DNA from: Sphingomonas sp. QA11 | GTDB taxonomy: Bacteria > Pseudomonadota > Alphaproteobacteria > Sphingomonadales > Sphingomonadaceae | Reading direction: 5' to 3' | Assembly (NCBI RefSeq): GCF_028473665.1 | Contig: NZ_CP098774.1 | Coordinates: 2,170,001-2,234,000, forward strand | DNA length: 64,000 bases | Translations under genes and position numbers: made by a program | In this document: positions 17,205-25,862 of the stretch, one piece after another | Layout: every line of letters begins with the position of its first letter | How positions within the stretch are numbered: position 1 is the stretch's first letter | The notes under the pieces: generated by a model | The model's input: only the letters and a program-made list of their open reading frames with translations | The model's database searches: none | Told to the model about the DNA's origin: nothing

Positions 17205-18365
17205 ATGCACGGCATTTCAGTTACCGAAGTCGCCAGCCAGAAGCGCAATATCGCGACGATCGCCACCGCAGTCATCGGCCTGGTCGCGACCGGCCCCGCC
17301 GCCGATGCTGGCAAATTCCCGCTCGACAAGCCGGTCAACATCACCAACCTGCCCGCCGCCATCGCGCTGGCTGGCGCCACCGGCACGTTGAAGGGCGCGC
17401 TGGAGGCGATTGCCGATCAGGTGCGTTGCCCGATCATCGTCGTGCGCGTTGCCCCCGGAGCCGATGCGGAGGCCACCGCGCTGAAGGTCATCGGCACTGA
17501 CGCCGCCGGCGTGAAGACCGGCATGCAGGCGCTGCTTGCGGCCGAAGCGCAGACCGGCTTGCGTCCCCGCATCATCGGCGCACCGGGGCTGGATGGCGAG
17601 GCGGTGAAGACTCAGCTCGCCATTGTCGCCCGGAAACTGCGCGCCATGGCCTATGGCCGTGCCGACGGCGCCTCGATCGATGACGTGATCGAAGGTCGGG
17701 ACGCCTTCACCCAGCGCGAGCTGATGCTCATTCACCCCGACTTCCTCGCACCTGTCGGCGTCCTCGGCGCGACCGGCACCAGCTTCGCCGTCGCCCGCGC
17801 GCTCGGCCTGCGCGCGCGGATCGATCAGGAAATGGGGTGGAACAAGACCCTGTCCAACGTGCCCGTCGCCGGCGTCGTCGGCCTGACCAGCGATATCGGT
17901 TTTGACCTGCAGGATCCCGACAGCGACGCGGCGCAGCTCAATGCGGCGCACGTCACCACCATGGTCCGCATCAACGGCGCGCTGCGCTTCTGGGGCAATC
18001 GCACCTGCGCGGACGCCGACAGCGACTTCGTCTTCGAAAGTGCCACGCGCACCGCGCAGATCCTCGCCGACACCATGGCCAACGGCCTGATCGAGTATAT
18101 CGACAAGCCGCTGACCCCCAGCCTGGCACGCGACATCGTTGAGGACATCAACGAGAAATTCCGCAAGCTGAGCCGTGCGGGCTTCCTGCTCGGCGCCCGC
18201 GCCTATTTCGATCCGGACAAGAACCCGACCGAGGACCTGAAGCTCGGCAAGCTGAAGATCAGCTACGTCTATACGCCGACGCCGCCACTCGAGGATCTCG
18301 GCCTGCTGCAGGAGATCAGCGACGAATATCTGGCTGACTTCGCCCAGCTCGTCGCCAGCGCCTGA
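17205..18365 (+). CDS. Tail sheath protein gpFI
   Basis: 386 residues (P2: 396). The contractile sheath protein; N-terminus HGISVTEVASQKRNIATI, central SFAVARALGLRARIDQEMGW and C-terminal LSRAGFLLGARAYFDPDKNP are family hallmarks. AAAGGAA nine bases before the ATG is the ribosome-binding site. First gene of the tail module after the baseplate genes. Confidence 0.94.
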   Translation: MHGISVTEVASQKRNIATIATAVIGLVATGPAADAGKFPLDKPVNITNLPAAIALAGATGTLKGALEAIADQVRCPIIVVRVAPGADAEATALKVIGTDAAGVKTGMQALLAAEAQTGLRPRIIGAPGLDGEAVKTQLAIVARKLRAMAYGRADGASIDDVIEGRDAFTQRELMLIHPDFLAPVGVLGATGTSFAVARALGLRARIDQEMGWNKTLSNVPVAGVVGLTSDIGFDLQDPDSDAAQLNAAHVTTMVRINGALRFWGNRTCADADSDFVFESATRTAQILADTMANGLIEYIDKPLTPSLARDIVEDINEKFRKLSRAGFLLGARAYFDPDKNPTEDLKLGKLKISYVYTPTPPLEDLGLLQEISDEYLADFAQLVASA

Positions 18366-18407
18366 TCGCCCCTTTTCTGACCACCCCTTTCATCCAGGAG
18401 AATCGCG

Positions 18408-18920
18408 ATGGGCTTCGCCCGCAAACTCAAGCAGATGATGCTGTTCAACTCCGGCCTCGCCTATATCGGCGATGTCACGTCCGTCACCCTCCCCAAACTC
18501 GTGCGCAAGTTGGAGGAATATCGCAGCGGCGGCATGAACCGCCCGGCCAAGGTCGACATGGGCGGCGAAGCCCTTGAGATCGAATTCACCTGTGGCGGCC
18601 CGATGCGCGATATTCTGCGCCAATATGGCGCGGTCGGCATCGGCGATGTGCAGCTTCGGTTCGTCGGCTCCTATCAGGACGATGACACCGGCGAGGTGAC
18701 GTCGATCGAGGTGGTCGTGCGCGGCCGGCACGAAGAGATCGACATGGGCGAGGCCAAGCCGGGCGAAGGCACCGAATTCAAGGTCAAATCGTCGCTCGTT
18801 TATTACAAGCTGAGCTGGAACGGCGTGGTCGAGATCGAGATCGACGTGCTCGGCATGGTCGAGATCGTCGGCGGCGTCGATCGCATGGCCGAGATCCGCA
18901 ACGCGCTCGGCGTCTTCTGA
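18408..18920 (+). CDS. Tail tube protein gpFII
   Basis: 170 residues (P2: 172). Inner tail tube protein; NSGLAYIGDVTSVTLPKL and IDVLGMVEIVGGVDRMAEIR match the family. CAGGAGAA before the ATG gives strong translation, as needed for an abundant protein. Confidence 0.93.
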   Translation: MGFARKLKQMMLFNSGLAYIGDVTSVTLPKLVRKLEEYRSGGMNRPAKVDMGGEALEIEFTCGGPMRDILRQYGAVGIGDVQLRFVGSYQDDDTGEVTSIEVVVRGRHEEIDMGEAKPGEGTEFKVKSSLVYYKLSWNGVVEIEIDVLGMVEIVGGVDRMAEIRNALGVF

Positions 18921-18967
18921 CGCCGCGCAGCGCTCCCCTTCTCCCATCTGTTCCCACGAGGCTCCCC

Positions 18968-19306
18968 ATGTCCGACACCGTTCCCCAGGCCGACGCCGCG
19001 CCCCTCATCCGCTCCTTCACCCTTGATTTCGATATCGCGCCCGGCGGATCGGTCGCCTTCCCCAAGGGCACCGAGATCAAGGTGCGCAAACCCGGCTCCG
19101 GCGAGCTGCGCGGTCTGGCTCTGACCGCGCTTCTCCAGCTCGATTATACGTCGCTGGAAACGCTGGCCCCGCGCATCACTCAACCGGTGCTGCACAAGCA
19201 GCATGTGATGGCGATGGACCCCGCCGACATGATGCAGTTCGGCAGCGAGGTGATGGATTTTTTGCTGCCATCGGCCGCGAAGGCCGAGGCTTACCAGCCA
19301 GCATAG
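18968..19306 (+). CDS. Tail assembly protein gpE
   Basis: 112 residues, tail assembly chaperone. Its zero-frame product ends at the TAG at 19304-19306. A T TTT TTG slippery heptamer in the right phase near the 3' end allows a minus-one shift into the following E-prime frame, giving a fused product of about 154 residues (99 from gpE plus 55). This is the strategy known from P2 E/E-prime and, with G/GT, from lambda. Confidence 0.9.
   Translation: MSDTVPQADAAPLIRSFTLDFDIAPGGSVAFPKGTEIKVRKPGSGELRGLALTALLQLDYTSLETLAPRITQPVLHKQHVMAMDPADMMQFGSEVMDFLLPSAAKAEAYQPA
19258..19264 (+). promoter_or_regulatory. Minus-one frameshift slippery site TTTTTTG
   Basis: Read in the gpE frame the bases fall as T TTT TTG, the same heptamer as used in P2 gene E. 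Shifting back one base after the TTG codon continues from 19264 in the frame that contains the E-prime gene with no stop until 19431. Confidence 0.85.
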
Positions 19307-19314
19307 ACGAGACC

Positions 19315-19431
19315 ATGGCCGATCTGGCGACCGTGTTTCACTGGTCCCCGACGGTCATGGATCCAATGAGTGTCGCCGATCTGATGGACTGGCGCGCGCG
19401 CGCCGCTGCCCGGCACAATCCTGAAAGCTGA
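19315..19431 (+). CDS. Tail assembly protein E-prime (gpE family)
   Basis: 38 residues if started at its own ATG (MADLATVFHWSPTVMDPMS ... LMDWRARAAARH), matching the small phage P2 GpE family. More likely it is mainly made as the C-terminal extension of gpE by frameshifting. The motif FHW-P-MD and DWRARA are typical. The fused chaperone binds the tape measure protein. Confidence 0.85.
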   Translation: MADLATVFHWSPTVMDPMSVADLMDWRARAAARHNPES

Positions 19432-19440
19432 GGATCCACC

Positions 19441-21936
19441 ATGGACCGCAATCTTCGTATCCGTATGCTCCTTCAGGCGAGCGACCGCGTCACCAAACCG
19501 CTGCGCGACATGGCGGGCGGATCGCGGAAAACCGCCGAGGCCCTGAAAGCGACCCGCGACCGGTTGAAGGAGATCGATCGCGCCCAGGCCGATATCGGCG
19601 CCTTCCGCGAGCTGAAGACCGGCCTTCGCACCACGGCGACCGAACTTCATGGCGCGCAGAACCGCGTCGCGGCGCTCGCGCGGGAGATCCAGGCGGCGGA
19701 TTCGCCGACGAAGAAGCTCACCGCTGATTTTACCCGCGCGAAACGCGAGGCATCGGCCCTTGCCGACGAGCATCGCGAACAGTCAGTCCGGCTCCAGCAG
19801 CTCCGCGACCGGATGGCGGCGGCCGGCGTTTCGACCGTTCGCCTTGTCCAGGATGAGCGACGGCTGCGCGAGGAAGCGGCGCGCGCCAACGCTGAGCTCG
19901 CCGAACAGGGCAGACGGCTGCAACAGGTCGCGAGCCGCAGCCAGCGATTCGAAGCCGCTCGGGCCAAGTTCGGCAAGATGCAGGGCGCGGCGACATCGCT
20001 CGCTGCCGGCGGCGCCGCCGCGATCGGCACCGGCTACGCCATGGGGCGCCCGATCCTCGGCGGCATTACGGAGGCGCAGGCTTATCAGTCGATGATGACC
20101 GATATCGCCCAGAAGGCGAATCTGTCGCGCCGTGAAGCCGAGAAGATGGGCGCCGGCCTGCTGGTCGCCGCCAAGGCGGCGAACCAGATGCCCGAGGCGA
20201 TGGCGCAGGGGGTCGATACGCTCGCCGGCTTCGGCCTCGATCCCCGCAAGGCGGTCGAGATGATGCAGCCGATCGGCCGTGCCGCGACCGCATACAAGGC
20301 CGAGATTGCCGATCTGTCGGCCGCAGCATTCGCGGCGAACGATAACCTCAAGGTGCCGGTCGACCAGACCAGCCGCGTCATCGATATCATGGCGCAGGCG
20401 GGCAAGGCCGGCGCTTTCGAGATCAAGGACATGGCGGGGCAATTCCCCGCCCTGACCGCCGCCTATCAAGCGCTGGGACAGACCGGCACCCGCGCGGTCG
20501 CGGATATCGCCGCCGGCGCTCAGATCGCGCGTAAGGGCGCCGGCGATTCCGCGATGGCGGGCAACAACCTTCTCAACCTGCTGAACAAGATCAATTCGAA
20601 GGAGACGAACAACAATTTCGCGAAATTCGGGGTCGACCTGCCCGCCGCGCTGAAGCGTGCGGCCAAAGCGGGCAAAGGGCCGATCGAGGCAATCACTGAG
20701 CTGACGAACAAGGCCCTGAAGGGCGACGTCTCGAAGCTTTCTTACCTGTTCAACGACGCCCAGGTGCAGGGCGCGCTGCGTCCGCTGATCGCGAACCTGA
20801 AGGAGTTCAGGACGATCCGCGATGACGCGCTTGGCGCGAACGGCACCACGGACAGGGACTTCGCCGAGCGGATGAAGGATTCCGCCGAGATCACGCAGAA
20901 GCTCAAGGTCGCCGCTACCGCTCTGGCGATCTCACTCGGGACGATATTGTTGCCGACCGTCAACGCGATCACCAACAAGGCAGCGGCCTTTACCTCGCGC
21001 CTGACTGATTGGGCAAAGCAACACCCGCGTCTCGCTAAGGGAATGACCTTGGTCGCGGCCGGGCTTGCCGCGATGCTGATAGTGCTTGGTGTATTGGGCA
21101 TCGCGGCGACCGGGCTGATAGCGCCTTTCGCCGCGCTCTCGTCGGTGGCCACCTTTTTCAGCATCGGCCTTCTGCCGCTGATCGGGATCGTCGGCGGTGT
21201 CGTATTGGGCATCGTCGCTTTGGGTGCGATAGCCTATGCCCTATACGCGAACTGGGGCGCGATCGGCACTTGGTTCTCCGGCATTTGGGAGGCAGTGAAG
21301 TCTGCCTTCAAGGGAGCGATCAGCGTCATTGGCGCGATACTGTCGCAGTTCAATCCGAAGTACTTGCTGCTGGGGCCGATCGGACTTCTGCTCGGCTGGC
21401 TTGGCGGCAGTATCCCCGGAAAGATGGCTGAGATCGGGCGGAATCTGATCCAAGGTCTTATCAACGGCATCATGTCCACGCTCGGAGCTCTCCGATCTAC
21501 CGTCGTCGGCGCCGCCAGCTCGGCCGCCAACTGGTTTAAATCGAAGCTCGGCATTCATTCGCCATCCCGAGTCTTCATGGCGTTCGGCGGGCATATCATG
21601 CAGGGTCTCACCGATGGCATCGCCGGCGGCGAGAACGGCCCCGTCCGACGGCTCGACGCGCTGTCGAAGAGCATGATCGCGGCGATTTCGCTCGGTTCCG
21701 CAACGCCGGCTATCGCCGCTCCACCGGGCTTCATGGGGACAGGAACGGGGAATGGCACCGCCCCTATGGCTGCACTGGCCGGCCCGATTAACATCAACAT
21801 TTACACCAGGGCTGGTCAGGATCCGCGCGCCATCGCAGAGGAGGTTCGGAAGGCGCTCGATGAAATTAGCCGCGGCGATGCGGCGAAGGCCCGATCGAGC
21901 TTTGCCGATCGTCCGGATTGGGACGACGAAGCATGA
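19441..21936 (+). CDS. Tail tape measure protein gpT
   Basis: 831 residues (P2: 815), so the tail should be about P2 length. The N-terminus is a coiled-coil region (about residues 10-170, rich in Arg, Glu, Ala); then a phage tape-measure core (SLAAGGAAAIGTGYAMGRPI, the ITEAQAYQSMMTDIA block); hydrophobic helices at about 535-620; and a C-terminal LGIHSPSRVFMAFGGHIMQGL motif typical of these proteins. Starts 9 nt after E-prime. Confidence 0.93.
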   Translation: MDRNLRIRMLLQASDRVTKPLRDMAGGSRKTAEALKATRDRLKEIDRAQADIGAFRELKTGLRTTATELHGAQNRVAALAREIQAADSPTKKLTADFTRAKREASALADEHREQSVRLQQLRDRMAAAGVSTVRLVQDERRLREEAARANAELAEQGRRLQQVASRSQRFEAARAKFGKMQGAATSLAAGGAAAIGTGYAMGRPILGGITEAQAYQSMMTDIAQKANLSRREAEKMGAGLLVAAKAANQMPEAMAQGVDTLAGFGLDPRKAVEMMQPIGRAATAYKAEIADLSAAAFAANDNLKVPVDQTSRVIDIMAQAGKAGAFEIKDMAGQFPALTAAYQALGQTGTRAVADIAAGAQIARKGAGDSAMAGNNLLNLLNKINSKETNNNFAKFGVDLPAALKRAAKAGKGPIEAITELTNKALKGDVSKLSYLFNDAQVQGALRPLIANLKEFRTIRDDALGANGTTDRDFAERMKDSAEITQKLKVAATALAISLGTILLPTVNAITNKAAAFTSRLTDWAKQHPRLAKGMTLVAAGLAAMLIVLGVLGIAATGLIAPFAALSSVATFFSIGLLPLIGIVGGVVLGIVALGAIAYALYANWGAIGTWFSGIWEAVKSAFKGAISVIGAILSQFNPKYLLLGPIGLLLGWLGGSIPGKMAEIGRNLIQGLINGIMSTLGALRSTVVGAASSAANWFKSKLGIHSPSRVFMAFGGHIMQGLTDGIAGGENGPVRRLDALSKSMIAAISLGSATPAIAAPPGFMGTGTGNGTAPMAALAGPININIYTRAGQDPRAIAEEVRKALDEISRGDAAKARSSFADRPDWDDEA

Positions 21937-22331
21937 TGATGTCACTCGGCATGTTCGCCTTCGCGCTCTCGACCCTGGCATTCGAGGAGTTGCAGCGCAG
22001 GACCGACTATCGCCATGTCAGGTCGCCCCGGATCGGTGCCCGCGACGCCGCCCAATTTGTCGGACCGGGCGACGAAACCATCTCATTGTCCGGCACCGCT
22101 CATGCCGAACTCTCCGATGGTGCGGCCTCCCTTGATCAGCTCCGCGAGATGGCAGGCCAAGGCTATGCGTGGCCGCTCGTTGACGGCGCCGGCCGGGTCT
22201 ATGGGGCCTTCGTCATCGAGGGCGTGGACGAGCGCCAGAAGCATTTCCTGCCTGATGGCACCCCGCTCAAGATCGAATTCGCCATCGATCTCCTGCTGGT
22301 TGAGGACGAGGCCGGAAGGAACGGCCAGTGA
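21933..22331 (+). CDS. Tail protein gpU
   Basis: 132 residues; the ATG at 21933 overlaps the gpT stop (ATGA). FAFALSTLAFEELQRRTDYRH is the family signature. gpU is a tail tube/baseplate-end completion protein. The sequence begins MMMSLGMF, so a start one or two codons later is possible. Confidence 0.92.
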   Translation: MMMSLGMFAFALSTLAFEELQRRTDYRHVRSPRIGARDAAQFVGPGDETISLSGTAHAELSDGAASLDQLREMAGQGYAWPLVDGAGRVYGAFVIEGVDERQKHFLPDGTPLKIEFAIDLLLVEDEAGRNGQ

Positions 22332-23329
22332 CGATCGCCAATATCGCCGCCTGCCGCGTCACCATGGACGGCAAGGATCTGACCGACATCATCCGTCCGC
22401 GCCTGCAATCGCTCACCATCACCGAGAAGCGCGGCGACGAAGCCGACCAGCTCGATATCGTGCTGGATGACAGCGACGGCGGCATCGCCCTGCCCTCGGC
22501 CGGCGTCATCCTTCAGGTTGAACTCGGCTGGCTGCAGGGCAGCGCCGTGAAGCCCGGCCTGATCGACAAGGGCCGGTTCAAGGTGGACGAGGTCGAACAT
22601 AGCGGCGCTCCGGACATCATCACCATCCGCGCCCGCTCGGCCGACTTCGCCAGCTCGCTCCGCACGCGGCGCGAAAAGAGCTGGCATGACACGACGATCG
22701 GCGCGATCGTTTCGGAGGTCGCGAAGAAGAACAAGCTTCAGGCCCGCTGCGCGCCCGCGCTGGCGTCGATCGCGGTCAAGACCCATGCCCAGAGCCGGGA
22801 AAGCGATATGGCCTTCCTGCGCCGTCTTGGGCGGGAGCATGACGCCGTCGCAACGATCAAGCAGGGTGCGTTGATCTTCCTGCCGATCGGCGCTGGCCAG
22901 ACGCCGAGCGGGCGCACTCTGCCTCTGATCGAGATAGCCCGTAGTAATGGTGATCGTCACGCCTACCGGATAGAGAAGCGCGAGGAGGCCGGTGGCGTCT
23001 CAGCTCAGTGGCACGATCGCGGCGAGGCGAAGCGCAAGACAGTGACGGTCGGCTCTGCCGATAGCGCCAAGAAGCTATCGCGCGTCTATGCCTCCGAGGC
23101 CGAGGCCCAGCGTGCGGCGAAAGCCGCTAGGGCGCGCGCCGCGCGCCAGCCGGTTACACTTTCACTCAATCTGGCTCTTGGACGGCCGGATATCTTTCCG
23201 GAGCAGAAGACGCGCGTGTCTGGGTTCAAGGAGCCCATCAATATGACTTCCTGGCTGGTGCAGGAAACGATTCATACACTTTCCGAAAAGGGCTTAGTGA
23301 CTTCTCTCAAGTTAGAAAATTTACCTTAA
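22328..23329 (+). CDS. Tail hub protein gpD (late control D family)
   Basis: 333 residues; GTG start overlapping gpU. gp27-like baseplate hub. N-terminal DGKDLTDIIRPRLQSLTITEKRGDEADQLDI, middle ESDMAFLRRLGREHDAVATIKQG and a C-terminal INMTSWLVQETIHTLSEKGLVTSLKLE are family hallmarks. Last gene of the late operon, and here not followed by ogr as in P2. Confidence 0.93.
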   Translation: MTIANIAACRVTMDGKDLTDIIRPRLQSLTITEKRGDEADQLDIVLDDSDGGIALPSAGVILQVELGWLQGSAVKPGLIDKGRFKVDEVEHSGAPDIITIRARSADFASSLRTRREKSWHDTTIGAIVSEVAKKNKLQARCAPALASIAVKTHAQSRESDMAFLRRLGREHDAVATIKQGALIFLPIGAGQTPSGRTLPLIEIARSNGDRHAYRIEKREEAGGVSAQWHDRGEAKRKTVTVGSADSAKKLSRVYASEAEAQRAAKAARARAARQPVTLSLNLALGRPDIFPEQKTRVSGFKEPINMTSWLVQETIHTLSEKGLVTSLKLENLP

Positions 23330-23347
23330 TTCGGCCAAATCCAATGC

Positions 23348-23373
23348 AAAAAATCTAGGCAACAATAACCTAG
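23348..23373 (-). terminator. Weak intrinsic terminator for the minus-strand operon
   Basis: On the minus strand CTAGG, nine bases, CCTAG, then ATTTTTT. The stem has only five pairs and overlaps the stop codon of the preceding gene. It would end the lysogeny transcript before it runs into gpD. Confidence 0.55.
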
Positions 23374-24227
23374 CTGATCAATCTCTCTATTTCTTTCACA
23401 GCAAATCGCAATAGTTCGCGAGGACCATGGAGCTTAACTCGCAGCGAATCGGAAGAAACATCTACGGAATACACACAACCGAAGCCACGAATATCTTCAA
23501 TGATTTCAGGTGAAATATCTTTATCCAATACGCGACGAAACTCCATAAATTCATCGAGCGCAATAACTTCTAAATCTTCAGAATCACTGACAAATATTCT
23601 TTCTGAAAGGCGACCATCCGACCTCGATTCCAATCGGCGGACAGCAGCACCCAACTGTCCGATTTGGTCTAGTATCGCCTTTTGAAATGGTATCGCATCA
23701 CTCCCGGGACTACCGGGCTCAATAGGCCCAAACGTCTTGATAAATGGTCGATACTTCTCTAATTTTTCCTCAGCCATTATCAAGCGAATCTTTTCACCGA
23801 GGTCGGCGATAAACTTCTCGGTTTTCAATATGTGAAGGTCAGCCGGATATTCAAGATACTCGATGATGTGTATATCAAATGGAACCTTTTCCCGCCTATC
23901 AGTTACGATGATCGTTGGTTTTCCAAACGCCAATCTTATGCCCAACTCAAGCATTACATTCGAGTTCAGGCCGCTGATATCGCAGACAGCTATTGGTTGT
24001 TCATATAGATTCCGAACAATCCGATCTTGTATAATGTCAGTGGCACCACCACCCCATACCGGCTCGGGTCGCCGACCGGCCCTTTCGATACCGCGCCCGA
24101 TGATGTCCATAACCTCACGCCAATGCTCGGCGTCATAGCCGGGCATCGCAGCTATCGGCATTATGATGCCGCAAACGTCGCGCTTCGCTTCCGGCCCTTC
24201 GGTATCATCGCTCTTTACCTTGGCCAA
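23370..24227 (-). CDS. Nucleoside deoxyribosyltransferase/TIR-like protein
   Basis: 285 residues, AT-rich compared with neighbours. Residues 18-125 have the alternating strand/helix pattern of the nucleoside 2-deoxyribosyltransferase/TIR superfamily: a start strand DVCGIIMPIA, Asp83 in AVCDISG, Asn88-Ser-Asn90, and Glu94 in MLELGIRLAFGKPTIIVTD, followed by PFDIH. The Glu in the ELG motif is the expected catalytic residue for N-glycosidic bond cleavage. The C-terminal 110 residues (from about 175) are an unassigned domain. Downstream of the repressor on the same strand, so probably expressed in the lysogen. An abortive-infection role, such as NAD or nucleotide depletion, is inference. Confidence 0.65.
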   Translation of the reverse strand: MAKVKSDDTEGPEAKRDVCGIIMPIAAMPGYDAEHWREVMDIIGRGIERAGRRPEPVWGGGATDIIQDRIVRNLYEQPIAVCDISGLNSNVMLELGIRLAFGKPTIIVTDRREKVPFDIHIIEYLEYPADLHILKTEKFIADLGEKIRLIMAEEKLEKYRPFIKTFGPIEPGSPGSDAIPFQKAILDQIGQLGAAVRRLESRSDGRLSERIFVSDSEDLEVIALDEFMEFRRVLDKDISPEIIEDIRGFGCVYSVDVSSDSLRVKLHGPRELLRFAVKEIERLIS

Positions 24228-24282
24228 TTTCGATCCCTTCTAAAACCAGCGCAAGTACAACAGCCCGAAAGGCTTAATAGCA

Positions 24283-24756
24283 CTAGCCCGCCCCAAGCAA
24301 GACAGCCTTCTGCTTATCGAATTCTGCACCGCTAAGGATACCCCGATCCCGCAAATCAGCGAGTTTGTTCAATTCGTCAGCGATAGAACCGGTGGACTCA
24401 CGCCCGCCGCGAGCGCCGCTTCCTCGCGCGACCGCAGACCGTTTTTCCACCTCGTCCCGAAGCTCCCTAAAATCGGCCAGCACCTTCTTCACGAACACAA
24501 CCGAGTTCTCGTCTTTGACGGCGTTCATCACACCGCCCCGCCCCTCGACACCGCCGGCGACGCCAAACTGGATATAGCCCGTCGTAAGGCCGGGCTCCTT
24601 GAACTGGATGGAGGTGATGCTCGCATAGGGGATACGTTTCTCCCCCTTCAGTCCGTGATTCAGCAGGCTGACTATGCCCTTGCGGCGGATGACAAGCCCA
24701 TCGTCCAGAAGCTCAACGCTGTTGCCCGCATTTCGGCCATCGTAGATCTTACCCAA
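24283..24756 (-). CDS. Bacterial PH-like domain plus SHOCT domain protein
   Basis: 157 residues. The first 90 residues form a beta-rich domain (NSVELLDDGLVIRRKGI ... KRIPYASITSIQFKEPG) like bacterial PH domains. The C-terminal 35 residues (IADELNKLADLRDRGILSG-AEFDKQKAVLL) are a SHOCT motif, often found at the ends of prophage and membrane-linked proteins. It lies 44 nt after the repressor and 55 nt before the deoxyribosyltransferase-like gene, all on one strand. Function unknown; it may localise or sense for its neighbour. Confidence 0.7.
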   Translation of the reverse strand: MGKIYDGRNAGNSVELLDDGLVIRRKGIVSLLNHGLKGEKRIPYASITSIQFKEPGLTTGYIQFGVAGGVEGRGGVMNAVKDENSVVFVKKVLADFRELRDEVEKRSAVARGSGARGGRESTGSIADELNKLADLRDRGILSGAEFDKQKAVLLGAG

Positions 24757-24800
24757 TCCCGCCCCCTGTATTCGTCCAACTAAGCCGCCGGCTCGTCACG

Positions 24801-25457
24801 TCAAACCAGTCGCCCGATGAACGCGATGCGCCCCACGATCCTGATCTCGTCAATCGGCTCCGAGTCTTCATTCACCAATTTGTTATCTGACATGATGATG
24901 ACCCGGTCGCCCTTGACCTTCAGACGCTTGATGCCCCCAATGTCGCCGACCGTGTACGCCCAGATCGCGTCCGGCTCGAGGATGACCTTTTGCGATCGGT
25001 CGATGATGACCATGTCGCCGCTATGGATTGTCGGAATCATCGAATCGCCGCGACCTTTCGCCCAGGTCAGCAGTGCTGGTGGCGTCGAAGTGATCGACTC
25101 GATCCACACTCTCGGGAAATGTAGGATCTCGGTCTCGATCGGGCCATCGGTGAAGCTGGCACCCATACCATAAGCAAGATCGATCGACTGAATTGGGACA
25201 AGATCCAGTTGTTGGGCAATCACAGCAGGCGTTGGCGTCGGCAACGCCCCTTCTGCAGGATCGTCCGTCTCGCCAGTTAGATAGCTGGCAGTCGTTCCCA
25301 ATTCACGAGCAATCTTATGCAGATGCGAAGAACCGCCGGGGTTCGAGTTGACGATTTTCGCTATCGCGCCTTGGGTAACCTGCACCCTACGGGCAAGCTC
25401 GGACTGTGATAGCCCTCGCGCCTCCATCAGGCTCCGCACTCGTTCGCTGATGATCAC
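24801..25457 (-). CDS. Prophage repressor, HTH plus S24 peptidase
   Basis: 218 residues if started at GTG 25457 (TTG 25460 is the alternative). An N-terminal helix-turn-helix (LSQSELARRVQVTQGAIAKI) is joined to a LexA/CI-type S24 domain with catalytic Ser in GRGDSM (about residue 139) and Lys in GGIKRLKV (about 177). A probable self-cleavage region is AYGMGA near residue 98. It keeps lytic genes off and should be inactivated by RecA during DNA damage, unlike the P2 C repressor. Divergent from the Cro-like gene across two operators. Confidence 0.92.
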   Translation of the reverse strand: MIISERVRSLMEARGLSQSELARRVQVTQGAIAKIVNSNPGGSSHLHKIARELGTTASYLTGETDDPAEGALPTPTPAVIAQQLDLVPIQSIDLAYGMGASFTDGPIETEILHFPRVWIESITSTPPALLTWAKGRGDSMIPTIHSGDMVIIDRSQKVILEPDAIWAYTVGDIGGIKRLKVKGDRVIIMSDNKLVNEDSEPIDEIRIVGRIAFIGRLV

Positions 25458-25466
25458 CAACGCTAG

Positions 25467-25483
25467 TTATCACCGATGGAATA
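25467..25483 (-). promoter_or_regulatory. Repressor operator 1 (by similarity to operator 2)
   Basis: On the minus strand this reads TATTCCATCGGTGATAA, matching operator 2 at 13 of 17 positions in opposite orientation, with centres 49 nt apart. It lies directly in front of the repressor start, where it could mediate autoregulation. Confidence 0.5.
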
Positions 25484-25505
25484 GGTAGCCATCCCACTTT
25501 GGTAG

Positions 25506-25533
25506 TTGACAGGGGTATTCCTCCGGTAATACT
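25506..25533 (+). promoter_or_regulatory. Early promoter with operator 2
   Basis: A TTGACA -35 box (25506-25511) is followed at 15-16 bp by TAATAC/AATACT. The sequence GTATTCCTCCGGTAATAC (25515-25532) has inverted arms GTATT/AATAC and spans the promoter, so a bound repressor would block it. The promoter would drive the Cro-like gene and the early operon. Confidence 0.6.
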
Positions 25534-25541
25534 TGCGGAAT

Positions 25542-25862
25542 ATGGAAATGATTCCAACTCCTTTCGAGGCATTGCAAGCCGCTGTGTCAGTGGCAGGTTC
25601 GCAATCAGCCATGGCGCGCATCTGCGGCGTCGGCCAGCCAGCCGTCTGGAAATGGCTCCAGAGTGGAAAGCGGCTCCCCGCCGAGCATGTTCTGACCGTT
25701 GAGCGTGACACCGGCGTTTCGCGTCATCACCTGCGCCCCGATATTTACCCGGCAGAACAGAAGCCTTCTCCTTTCGATGCTGGCGATGAAGGCTTTGTAG
25801 CCCGTAGCGCTCCGATCGTCCCCTGCGATCGGGTCTCCCTTTTGCAACGGAACGCGGCGTGA
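25542..25862 (+). CDS. Cro-like helix-turn-helix protein (YdaS type)
   Basis: 106 residues from ATG 25542; a TTG nine bases earlier is in frame. The first 60 residues (FEALQAAVSVAGSQSAMARICGVGQPAVWKWLQSGKRLPAEHVLTVERDTGV in part) are the YdaS/Cro-type HTH that recognises phage operators. The rest is a short unstructured tail. First gene of the early operon, opposite the repressor; expected to favour lytic growth. Confidence 0.85.
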   Translation: MEMIPTPFEALQAAVSVAGSQSAMARICGVGQPAVWKWLQSGKRLPAEHVLTVERDTGVSRHHLRPDIYPAEQKPSPFDAGDEGFVARSAPIVPCDRVSLLQRNAA

